From Alopecurus myosuroides (lineage: Eukaryota > Streptophyta > Magnoliopsida > Poales > Poaceae): a stretch of 64,000 bases of DNA. Below are positions 1 to 8,925 of this stretch, piece after piece. Below the pieces are notes generated by a model. It had not been told where the DNA came from. It was given only the letters and a program-made list of their open reading frames with translations, and ran no database searches. Positions within the stretch are counted from its first letter, which is position 1. Every line of letters starts with the position of its first letter. The stretch spans positions 62,463,371 to 62,527,370 of the forward strand of contig CM054060.1 in the NCBI GenBank assembly GCA_028641055.1, read 5' to 3'. A program made the position numbers and the translations under genes.

Positions 1-172
1 CGCGAACTCGTTGAAATAGGCTCAAGTTCATAGATTCGACGATAGTTCTACAGAAAGCTAGACGGCATAATTTAACTAAAAACATTGAAAAAACTTAAGA
101 AAAAACTACGGTTGGCCGAGGCTCGCCGCGATCACCCGGCCTGGTCGTCGCCCTCCTCCTAGACGTCGTCCT

Positions 173-847
173 CTACTCCTCTTCCTCGTCGTCCTCATCG
201 CTGTTGTCGTAGGCCAGCATGTTGGAGGGCCCCGCCTCGTGGTCGTTCTTGGCTAAGGGCGATGGGTTCGCCAGCGTAGCGATCGCATGCCGCTCCGCTC
301 TGCCTCGGATCCGCAGCCGGTGCAGCTGCGCCTGCTCGGAGGGATGGCGGCGGTCCCGCCTCTCGCTCTGCAGGGCAGCCTTGCGCCGGTCGCTCTCGTA
401 CAGCGCGACGACCGCCTGCTGCTCATCCGACGCCGCGGTTGCGGCGAGCTGCCGGTAGACCTGGCGCTCCGCCTGCTCCCTCTGGTGGGTCTCCAGGGAT
501 GCACGAACAGCGGCAGCCTCGGCCGCTGCCGCCGCCTCCTTGAGCCAGGAGCGGACCGTGTGGAACGCCTCCTCGTTCCGCCATGTTTCGAACGAGTAGA
601 CGGCGGCGAGCTGCTCGGGCCAGATAGGCTGCCTCCTCCAGCGCTGCGCCTCCTGCGGCGGCTCCTGCTCGGGCGCAGCCTCCTTCTGCGGCGGCTCCTG
701 CTCGGGCGCCGCCTCCTCCTGCGGCTGCTGCTCGTTCTCCTCGTAGAAGAACTCGTTGTTGCTATCGGCGTGACTGTGGCCCCGCATCGCGGCCGCGGGG
801 CGGCAGTACAACGGCGAGTTGCGGTTTGCATGGAGCCGACGAGGCAT
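173..847 (-). CDS. Hypothetical Ala/Glu/Arg-rich protein, 224 aa
   Basis: The open frame runs from an ATG at 847 to a TAG at 173. It stays open upstream to about 1009 but only from a non-ATG codon, so 847 is the best start. I do not recognise the function. Visible features are a basic N-terminus (MPRRLHANRN), a Gln/Glu/Pro-rich segment with a repeated block EQEPPQ(K/E) at roughly residues 45-65, a tryptophan-containing segment, a long Ala/Arg/Glu-rich stretch likely to be helical or coiled-coil (about residues 95-195), and an acidic tail ending in DEDDEEEE. There is no signal peptide or membrane segment from this start. The frame is very GC-rich, so overlapping frames are also open. My impression is that such proteins are multicopy and poorly characterised in wheat-type genomes, so it may be transposon-associated. 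It is a real gene candidate, function unknown. Confidence 0.45.
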   Translation of the reverse strand: MPRRLHANRNSPLYCRPAAAMRGHSHADSNNEFFYEENEQQPQEEAAPEQEPPQKEAAPEQEPPQEAQRWRRQPIWPEQLAAVYSFETWRNEEAFHTVRSWLKEAAAAAEAAAVRASLETHQREQAERQVYRQLAATAASDEQQAVVALYESDRRKAALQSERRDRRHPSEQAQLHRLRIRGRAERHAIATLANPSPLAKNDHEAGPSNMLAYDNSDEDDEEEE

Positions 848-1298
848 CGTCTCGGGGTGTCTAGGTGGAAATGCAGCGATGAGAGCGAGTGCGGTGAGGG
901 CGAGATTAACGGCTAGAATGGGGAGAGCGGCGAGCGCCGAGGGGCCTTTTGTAGCGCATGACGTTACTCCGGCAGTCTTTGACCGACGTGGGGCCCGCGG
1001 TTTTCCCACGCGTCGCTGAACCCAGCGGGAAGTTTGGGTGTGGACTATTCAAACTGCGCGGTCCCACCTGTAAGCTCCGGACGGTTTCAACGAACTTGGC
1101 AGTCCCACCCGGACCCACTTCACGAAACGGAGTCTGACTCCTCGGACCCACTTCGCGGAACGGATTCGACTCCAAACTTACCGTTCCGGCCTCTCCATAG
1201 TAGTTGCGCACGGACTAGGGGCAAAACTGAGCATCATTCGGCGCTAGGGGTAAAACTGAGCAGAAGTGGTCCGCTGTGGGCAATTCGATAAATGACCC
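848..1298. other. Upstream flank of the hypothetical gene, with short direct repeats
   Basis: GC-rich sequence upstream of the minus-strand gene. It contains degenerate direct repeats of a CGGACCCACTTC motif (near 1110 and 1143) followed by GAACGGA-type sequence. I see no convincing promoter element and no other gene. Confidence 0.3.
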
Positions 1299-2423
1299 TA
1301 GATCTAAATGTTTGTTCTCGGTTTTAGCATCTTACCTAGGGTTAATTTGATACTTACCTAGCGTCTCTTACTTATTAGCTGTTAGAAACTTAGAATGCAT
1401 TAGTTTTATTATGTCGTTCAAGCTGCTGAACTAATTAGATATTGGGTAATGCAGATATACTCAAGCGTAGCCTGCTCCTTGTGTCTGATTTTGAAGTTTT
1501 GGACATGACCAAGCCTTGTAGCTTTGTTTCCATTAAACTTAGTTCTTCAATATCCGATAGTAACAAAAATACTAGGAAACGACACTTTAATCTCTCAAAT
1601 CTGAGAGCCTTTCGGGAACTAGCTTCATTGTTGTATGCTTCATGACTGAACTTGCTTATGCTCTATATCCTGCACCTATATTCATTCTTGGAAGCTTGCT
1701 CTTTTTTCATTCAGAACGAGTAGTCATGGTCGGCGGTGCAACATTGCTACTCTGCAAAGTTGAACGAGAACGGCGAAGTAGGGACAAGTGGCTCTAGGGA
1801 TCATTTGCTGATGCCACTCACTTCCAATCTTTACTTCAAATAGCTGCCAATTGAATGATATTGGTTCTTAGAGCATGGAAAGGGACTCGTGTTTTGGTAT
1901 CTTGGGTGTTCTCTTCACATCCATGTATATAGCGAGCTGACACATACACACACACGAAGACATGCGCACACCTGCCTCATTGAACGAGGAGTAGGTGTGC
2001 GCAAATATGATCTCACGATAATGAGTAGGGAAAAGTGGGTGTGACATTGCAGCTAATCATTAAGAAGGAGTAAGCCCATAATGTAAAACTCTTTTATTCC
2101 TCCGGAGGCAATTCTCTGGACCAGTCATTACCTTCCTATTATCTTTCTCTCTCCCTCTCTACCGCGTACATGATCCCTTGATCCACCCATTACCACATTT
2201 TCTGCCCACTTCTGATGCACCTCCATGCGCCCAGCCCCGACGCTTCTCCGTCGCCCTATCTCGGGCGCTCCTCGCAAGTATAGAGGTGAAAAAGGCCCAC
2301 TCATGTCTCGCAGATTTTTTTTAGTCTACTGTTATGCTGCCACAACTCTGAACGTGTTTCTCCTGACTGATGTGCCCCTCCAACCTGGGTACCCTGCCTG
2401 TGTGTACCGGGACCGGACCGTGT
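1299..2423. repeat. Segmental duplication block X, copy 1
   Basis: This block is collinear with 15643-17021. Shared landmarks, in order, include GATCTAAnTGTTTGTTCTC at the start, ATTATGTCGTTCAAGC, CTAATTAGATATTGGG, AAGCGTAGCCTGCTCCTTGT, TTCTCTTCACATCCATGTAT and CCCTGCCTGTGTGTACCGGG at the end. It holds no long coding frame and I recognise no protein. Because block X also lies directly next to the DUF6598 block in copy 2, it is probably the native 3' flank of that gene. Copy 2 has about 185 extra bases near 16110-16300. Confidence 0.8.
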
Positions 2424-2503
2424 AGTCGAACAACTTGCCCGTCTGCAGCAGCAGGAAAGCGTAAAGGGTCCAGTATGCTTTATTATGCAAATCTTAGGAG
2501 CTA

Positions 2504-2626
2504 CTCCCTCCGTTCAACAATAGATGACTTGCATTTGTCTATATATGAATGTATCTAAAACTAAAACATGTTTAGATACATCCATATATAGATAAAGGGA
2601 AGTCATCTATTGTTGAACGGAGGGAG
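2504..2626. mobile_element. Stowaway MITE
   Basis: The element is flanked by TA (2502-2503 and 2627-2628). Its termini are CTCCCTCCGTTCAACAATAG and the exact inverse. The inverted repeats extend inward for most of its 123 bp, so the transcript would fold into one near-perfect hairpin. This is the standard Tc1/mariner-derived Stowaway structure. Confidence 0.9.
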
Positions 2627-2628
2627 TA

Positions 2629-2778
2629 CTACCTCCGTTCCAAATAATAAGATGTTTAAATTTTTTCGAAATCGGATGTATATAGATGTATTTCAGTGTA
2701 GGTTCACTTAATTTGTTCCGCACGTAGTCTACACTTGAAATATCTAAAACATATTTTATTATGATGAAGCGGAAGGAG
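2629..2778. mobile_element. Second Stowaway MITE, abutting the first
   Basis: Degenerate terminal inverted repeats CTACCTCCGTTCC and CTCCTTCCGCTTC (read inward) flank about 150 bp. The left TA (2627-2628) is shared with the previous Stowaway and the right TA is 2779-2780. Its right end overlaps the target-site duplication of the retroposon that follows. Confidence 0.75.
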
Positions 2779-2783
2779 TACTT

Positions 2784-3871
2784 CTTTTTTTTTGAACCAG
2801 GAGCGCTCCCGAAGGAGCTAGAAGCCTCATGCTAATCACACAGTGGGTGTACAAGGAATATTACAAGGGACCCCATGAAATAGGAAATCACACATAGGCC
2901 CCTAGAAAAAGCAGAAAGGACCGAACTAAAAGCAGCAAAATTACAAAACAAGTCCTCCTTTTTCCACACCGTCGAGCCAGATGAAGGAATCCTGCTTGCC
3001 GTCGCCTGCCACCACCGCGGGGACGAAACCACTTGCGTCGATGACGGCTCGCACCCCAGCACCAGCCGATTCCAGGTAGGGCCTCATATCGGAGGTTGAA
3101 GATGGGATGGAGCTCACCAGCCAATTTCCATGGCCACGGTTGGCCACTAAATTGCTCGAGGAAACGAAGGCTTCAACACTCCGCGACTGCACGACGAACT
3201 CGCCAGAAACCTCAGATTGGCACCTCCCTTCGACCACCATGGCAGCAGATGAGGTGCCTAACACAGAAGCATCAGCAAGAACTCGAGCAGCTCTCCGCCA
3301 CCTCCCTTTGGAAAGAGGTCCGTCAATCAAACTCCAACGCCTGCCACGGATCATCGGAAGAGACATGAAAAGGATCTTGGGGTGACAACGAATCCAAAAA
3401 ATAGCTTTATTGAAAGAGTAGCCCGGAGCAGCCAACCATGGCGCGTGCGACTGCACCCCTTGGAGCACCACGCCCAGCAGCAGCCGCAAGCAGAAGCAGA
3501 TCCAGCCGGAAGAGATCTGCCCGTTCCTCCCTGTCGAGCTTATTAGAGGGGAAGGCCGGAGAAGACAACCAAGCAGAGGATGGAAGACCCACCATGCTGC
3601 CTGGATCTCTCCGAGCAAGCCTCCAGCACAGCTCCAATACGCCAGCGGCGAACCTCCCGACGGCATACAGCCGTAAACCGGCAAGAAGCCAACTACAGAG
3701 GGACCTAGTCTACACCTAGTCTGTACAGAGCCACGAGCAATCCCCCCATCGCATCTCCAACCAGCAGCGCCGGCGGAGAAGCTCCGGGATTGGCCCGGGC
3801 GACTCGGAAGTTGCAGGCCGACTCTCAAAACGGTGGAGGAAAGAAAAAAACCAGCTCGACGCTGGCGACCA
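2784..3871 (-). mobile_element. GC-rich non-coding retroposon R1 (LINE-derived, non-autonomous)
   Basis: The 1088-bp insert is bounded by a perfect 10-bp direct repeat, AGGAGTACTT, at 2774-2783 and 3872-3881, which I read as its TSD. Read on the minus strand it ends in a poly(A) of nine (plus-strand T run 2785-2793) preceded by CTCCTTCGGGAGCGCTCCTG, a tail style of grass LINEs. Long frames on both strands come from high GC and resemble no protein, so I do not annotate them. The best reading is a non-autonomous retroposon mobilised by a LINE reverse transcriptase. Confidence 0.75.
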
Positions 3872-3881
3872 GGAGTACTTG

Positions 3882-4140
3882 GTATAGCCTAACAAGCTCA
3901 TCGCCGGGGTTTAATCTTGTATTTATTTTAAATAGGAGGAAGACAAAACAAGGACCTTAACAGAATCTGAGTGCTTTAGAAATGGAGGAGGTGTAGTTAA
4001 ACCATGCATCAATTAGGACGTTCAAGCTAATGTTAGATCAGTCTTGCAGTGACTGTGATGATAACTAACGACATGAAGTGGATGTAAAACTTTGGCCTAA
4101 TTTTGGACAATGTTTTGCCAAAATCACTTTTCATGGTGTT
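3882..4140. other. Host sequence between retroposon R1 and LINE 1
   Basis: AT-rich unique-looking sequence between two insertions. Removing LINE 1 at its target-site duplication makes it contiguous with 12048 onward. No gene was seen. Confidence 0.5.
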
Positions 4141-5009
4141 AGTTCGATCATTATTATTACCAAGCGACCACGGCGGGGCGATGTCGGAACGCTGGTGACC
4201 GGCGACATGGTCTCTCCATGGGACACGGCAACGCCGGTGGCGCGGACCGGCGGCATGGACACACGGTCCTCCTTCCCGGCCGGGGTGACGAAGACGGAGT
4301 CCATCAGCGGCTTGCGCTGGGCGGATGTTGCCGAAGACCACGATGAGGAGGTGGCCCTCGCGGCGGAGCTGGCGGCCCGGTGTGTGCTCCCCCCGTCTCC
4401 TACCCTTGGTGAATTCATGGCGAGGGCGCGCAGAGTGGTGGGCCCTCGCCGATGACGCGGGTCGTTGATGAATATCCGGCGGGCAGATGCGGGGAGAGTC
4501 ACCGCGGCGGCTGCTCCGGTGATGGCGCACGACGTGGCCCCGGCGCGAACCTGTTCGGCGCGCTCCCTCCCCGGTCCGAGGTCGATGGTAGGTAGGTCAT
4601 CACCTTGCCCGACTGCGGTGGGTCTGCCTGGTCCTTCCGTCGATGGCGGGCGGCCGGTCTCCACGGCGACGTCGAGGGAGATCGAGGGAGAGAAGCTGGC
4701 CAGGTTGCTCTTGGGCCTAACCCTAGGCCTAGTGGGCCGAACCCACCCGCGCAGCCCGTCCTGGAATGGCGACGGCCTCTGTTGGCGTGGCGACGACCAA
4801 CGACTTCGTACGGCTTGCCTAGGGCAGGCGATAACAGGCCCGACCCACCGTGGCCTAACGGGCCCTGGCTGTGGGTTAGGAAGGGGTCGTGGGATCTCGA
4901 CCTAGGGTTCCCAACGCCCGCCGAATCAATACGTAACCATCCATCGCGCGTAGTCTCCAGGAACCCGCCGCCACCTCCTCCGACGCTGTCGTTCGCGTAG
5001 ATCGCCGCC

Positions 5010-7581
5010 ATGAAACGCGCCAGGGCGGCGGACGACGAGGACGCCGACGTTCACCCGCGACGCCGCGCCCGCTCTCCATCGCCGGTGAGACCGCGCCCGC
5101 GCCCCCGCTCACCTTCTCCGACCGCCCGCACCTACAAACCGCCGGGGCGGCGCGGCGCCTCGCCGGGACGCCGGGAGTCTCCGCCTCCAGGCAGCACCAG
5201 GGAAAGGCGCGCCGAGCCTCACCGGACTCCCCCGCCGAGACAGGAGGCACCTCTCCGGGAGCGCTCTCCCGTGCTTTCTCCATGCCGGGCGCCCTCGCCG
5301 GCGGACCAGTGGCGGGAGGAGGCGTTGCGGGCCCAGCTGCAGCACGCCCGGGGCGCGGCTCGCTCGCCTGGCCGCCGCCGTTCGGTGTCACCACGAAGGG
5401 GAGCCGGACAGTGGTCGCGGTCATAGGCGGGGCCCCATTCTCACCTCGGTCAGCCCTGTGAAGATGCACGTGGCTCCCAGGATCCTTTGGCACCTGCAAG
5501 GAAGAAGGTCAACAAAAAGAAAAAGAAACGCGTGAGACCGTCCGAGGGGGAACGTGTAGGAGGGAACCAGCGCAGGTTCCCACCGGCATTGACCTCCTCG
5601 GCCCCGACGGGAGCTCCGAGCGCCACGACCCAGGCGGGGTTGAGCGCGCCTCTCCCTCAGGCGGAGGGTGGGTAGAGCTCCCCGTCGCAGATCAACTGCT
5701 TCAACTGTGGGAAGACAGGGCATTTCCGGTCCGAGTGTACGGTGCCAGAGAGTTGCCTTCGGTGTGGGGATCCTGGCCACCGCATGGGTGCATGCCCCAC
5801 TGCCGCTGTGCCGCCACACCGGCCGCGGCTGGAGCTCCTGGGACATGGTGTTGAGTTCATTTTCTACTACATTGACTTGGGTGGAGTACCGATGGTGGTT
5901 CCGCAGAACCTCGTGATGGTGACCGTGCTTCTGGAGCAGCTCCCCCGGTGTCGGCGGAGTTGACTGTGGAGATACTGCCTGATGAGTTGGCTCATATTAT
6001 GCCGGGTCACGAGTGGCAGGCGCGCGCCATCTCCCAGACTGAGTTTCCGTGGTGTTCCCCTCGGCGGAGATGCTTCGCCTCTGCTCCATGGGTTCCACCT
6101 TCACACTTCCCACCAACAAGATACATGTTTCTATCAAGGCGTCGACTGCTGTGACGGAGAGGACCGCTTTGGCCTCCACCTGGATCCGGATCTTCGGGCT
6201 TCCTGGCGAGGCCGAGACGGAGGAGATCTTAGCATTGGTGGCTAAGCCTCTTGGCCTGTGCGTGGAGGTTGACCACAGCTCTCTTGTGGGATCTCGCGCG
6301 GTCCGGATCAGGGTGCTTTCTCTAGAGCCTGACTAGCTCCCGGGCTTGCTACCGCCGTTCTACTTCGACGGACGTGGTGGTACCGGGGGGCAATTCTGCG
6401 TGTGGAGCTTGACCGGGATGGGTCGGAGTCTCTCCCTCCCATTGACCCTGAGGTTGGGTCGTCTGGGGGTGGTGCAGACTCTTCCGAGGAAGATGCCTCC
6501 AGCGACGATGACGAGGACCAGGGTGGGGATGGCCCCTCCCCTACTACAGACGCCACTTCTCCTACAGCCCCGCCGCCGGAGGTACCGGCCAACGCCCCTG
6601 CTCCAACCCAGGCGTTGGCCTCTGTGGCCACAGCTGAGCGGGCCTCTGTTGGCGGATCCCGCACCTCCCGGTCCGACCTCCCGCCTTCGGTCGCCGCGCC
6701 CTTCTCTCAGTACGGCTCCAACTTCGGTCTCCAGGGTCTGGACGCCGCTACACTGGGACTGCTATAGGACCCGCACGTGGAGGAGGAGGACTATGGGAGT
6801 GTGGGACTGGAGGTGCATCCCCCCTCTTCGTCTCGGTCTGGAGGTGCCTTGTGCTACACGCTCTCGCCGGGATCTCGGGGCTCGACCCCTACTTCCCCGG
6901 AAGGATCCCCGTCTATGGTCCCAGTGACCCCGGCCACTGGTGCCGGCGAGCAGCTCACTGTCGTCCCCGACACTCCAGCGACCAGCCGTCTGGAACCTCC
7001 ACAGTGACGCCCCAGACAACCCCCTCCACCGTCCCGACACAGTGCGCGGCTGGCACACGCCAAGGGTGGGCTGGGTGGGGCCGTCCCTACCGTGGAGGAG
7101 CAGGCGATCCAGTTGAATGCGGCCCGTCGTGATATCCCAGGTATCTGTCGCCCCAGCCCCTGTTTTCCAGCTTCGGGTTCTAGATTTTTCTGTTCTCGAT
7201 GAGGTCCCGCTGGACCATTTGGCACAGGTTGCATCTGACTGTGGGGTGGTGTTCCGAGGGGAGAAGGGCCCTCGCCTTGAGCAGATTGCCACCCTTAAGG
7301 CGAGGGAGGTATACGAGGGGACCCTTGCTGCCGCACGAGCTTAGGTGGAGCTTGCGCGGCAGACGGTCCCCAATTCAGTGGCCCCGATGCAGGCGGCATC
7401 GGACCCGAATAGTAACTCCCATAGTATGCCTAGTGGGACGGAGGACCCCGCAGTAGTTTCCCAGTCGGGGCGGTCACGCGGGCGACCTTCCAAGGTCCCC
7501 AAGGCTTCGTCCCGGCCCTCGATCGTTGGTAGGGCCCAATCTGTCCCCCGTAAGGGGACAACCCCCGAGAATGTTTCCTAA
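5010..7581 (+). pseudogene. LINE 1 ORF1 (nucleic-acid-binding gag-like protein), broken
   Basis: It starts at an ATG at 5010 in a favourable context (GCCGCCATGA). The N-terminal 138 codons encode an Arg/Ser/Pro-rich segment with RSPSP-type repeats, ending at a stop at 5426. Frameshifted downstream, two CCHC zinc knuckles are clear: 5697-5738 (CFNCGKTGHFRSEC) and 5754-5795 (CLRCGDPGHRMGAC). They are followed by an RRM/DUF4283-like segment (about 6049-6336) and an acidic, Ser/Pro-rich tail (about 6400-7580). In plant L1-type elements ORF1 coats the RNA. At least three frame changes make it non-functional. The last fragment overlaps the ORF2 start. Confidence 0.8.
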
Positions 7582-8301
7582 TGAATGGCCCTATCCCGCT
7601 ATTCGTGCTTTCATTTGGAACATGAGGGGGTTTGGGTGGGAGGGGTCCTCGAAGCAGCTTAGCGAGTACATGAGAAGAGAGGATGTGAACATTGTGGGGA
7701 TCCAAGAAACGATTAGACAAGACTTCTCCATTCATGAGCTCCAGCGGCTTAGCCCCTTCAAGTTTGCCTGGCAATGGCTGCCGGCTTCAGGGCACTCAGG
7801 CGGCATCCTCCTTGGTGCCAAGGAGGATACGTTTGAGGTAGATGATATGGACCGCGGGGAGTTTTTCGTAAGTATGCTACTTACCCATAGACGAACCTCC
7901 CTACAGTGGGAGGTGATTACCATTTATGGCCCCGCGGATCACAGCAGGGCTCCGGCCTTTCTTGCCGAGCTACGGGACAAGGTGGCCAGGTGCGCCACCC
8001 CACTTGTTATTGTCGGGGACTTTAATCTCATTAGGTCCCCGGATGACAAAAGTTCGGCAAATGTGGACCAGCGACGAATTGACATGTTCAATGATTGCAT
8101 CGCTGACCTCGCCCTTAAGGAAATTAGGCACGTAGGGGATAGATATACTTGGACAAACAACCGTGCGGATCCGATCCGGAGCGTGCTGGATCGGGTCCTA
8201 GTATCGGTGGACTAGGAGGTTGCCTTTCCACTATGCTCCCTGTGCGCGCTAACTAGGGTTGGGTCGAATCATACCCCGCTTCTTCTCTCGTCTGGAGGGG
8301 C

Positions 8302-8877
8302 CACTACTAGGAAAATGGGCATCAGTGGCGCACCATTTTGGGAATCAGTGGCGCACCATGGTGCGCCACTACTATTGCGCCACTTATTCCCTGGAGAATC
8401 AGTGGCGCACCACATTGATGCGCCACTGATTCTCCAGGGAATCAGTGGCGCACCAATGTGATGCGCCACTGATTCCTCAATGGTGCGCCACTGATTCTCT
8501 GGGGAATCAGTGGCGCATGACTTTGGTGCGCCACTGATTCTCTAGAGTATGCATGCACTTTAGGGAATCAGTGGCTCACCAGACTGATGCGCCACTGATG
8601 CTCTGTGCCACTGGTTCCTTTTTGACGCGCCACTGATTTCTTTGGGGATGCGCCGCTGATTCTTACATACGTTTACGCAGTTTTGTTTGTATATTTACGC
8701 AGTTTTGTTTGTACATGTATTTATACGATATGTATACATGTATTTATACAGATTATATACAATTCAAATAACAGATTGCAAAGTAGTATAAATAGAAAAA
8801 GCTTATCATTATCGCAATCTGATTCATCATCACATTCACAACTAAAATCCGAAATAATAATAAGTTTTAAATACCAC
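8302..8877. mobile_element. CACTA-type terminal fragment with palindromic repeats, inserted in LINE 1 ORF2
   Basis: It begins CACTACTAGGAAAATGGGC exactly where LINE 1 coding stops. CACTACTAGGAAAA is a typical Triticeae CACTA terminus. From 8325 to about 8655 the motif AATCAGTGGCGCACC and its reverse complement alternate, including a perfect 24-bp palindrome at 8347-8370. The rest is AT-rich, with a direct repeat TTTACGCAGTTTTGTTTGTA (about 8669 and 8693). The matching right terminus is missing, so this is a truncated or internally deleted element. I see no transposase. Confidence 0.7.
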
Positions 8878-8925
8878 TCCCTCCGTTCGGGAATGTAAGA
8901 CGTTTAAGGATTTTCGGACAAACCC
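8878..8925. mobile_element. Half of a Stowaway MITE
   Basis: The sequence CTCCCTCCGTTCGGGAATGT begins directly after TACCA, but no inverse terminus follows. LINE 1 coding is recognisable again by about 8955. This is probably a truncated MITE at the repaired right edge of the CACTA fragment. Confidence 0.5.

Noticed and set aside
253..831. 192-codon Arg/Ser-rich minus frame and 209-codon Leu/Arg-rich plus frame
   Set aside because: These are shadows of the 224-aa frame in the same GC-rich stretch, with arginine- or leucine-run composition typical of shifted frames.
2941..3828. 295-codon minus-strand frame with hydrophobic and Ser-rich composition
   Set aside because: It lies entirely inside the GC-rich retroposon R1, starts without a convincing ATG context and shows no domain. 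Overlapping frames are open on the opposite strand as well.
4131..5011. Several frames of 125-177 codons on both strands
   Set aside because: The region is the GC-rich 5' UTR of LINE 1 between the target-site duplication and the ORF1 ATG at 5010.
8325..8655. CRISPR-like appearance of regularly repeated GTGGCGCACC motifs
   Set aside because: The repeats alternate in orientation, spacers are short and non-unique, and the context is a plant CACTA terminus inside a LINE.
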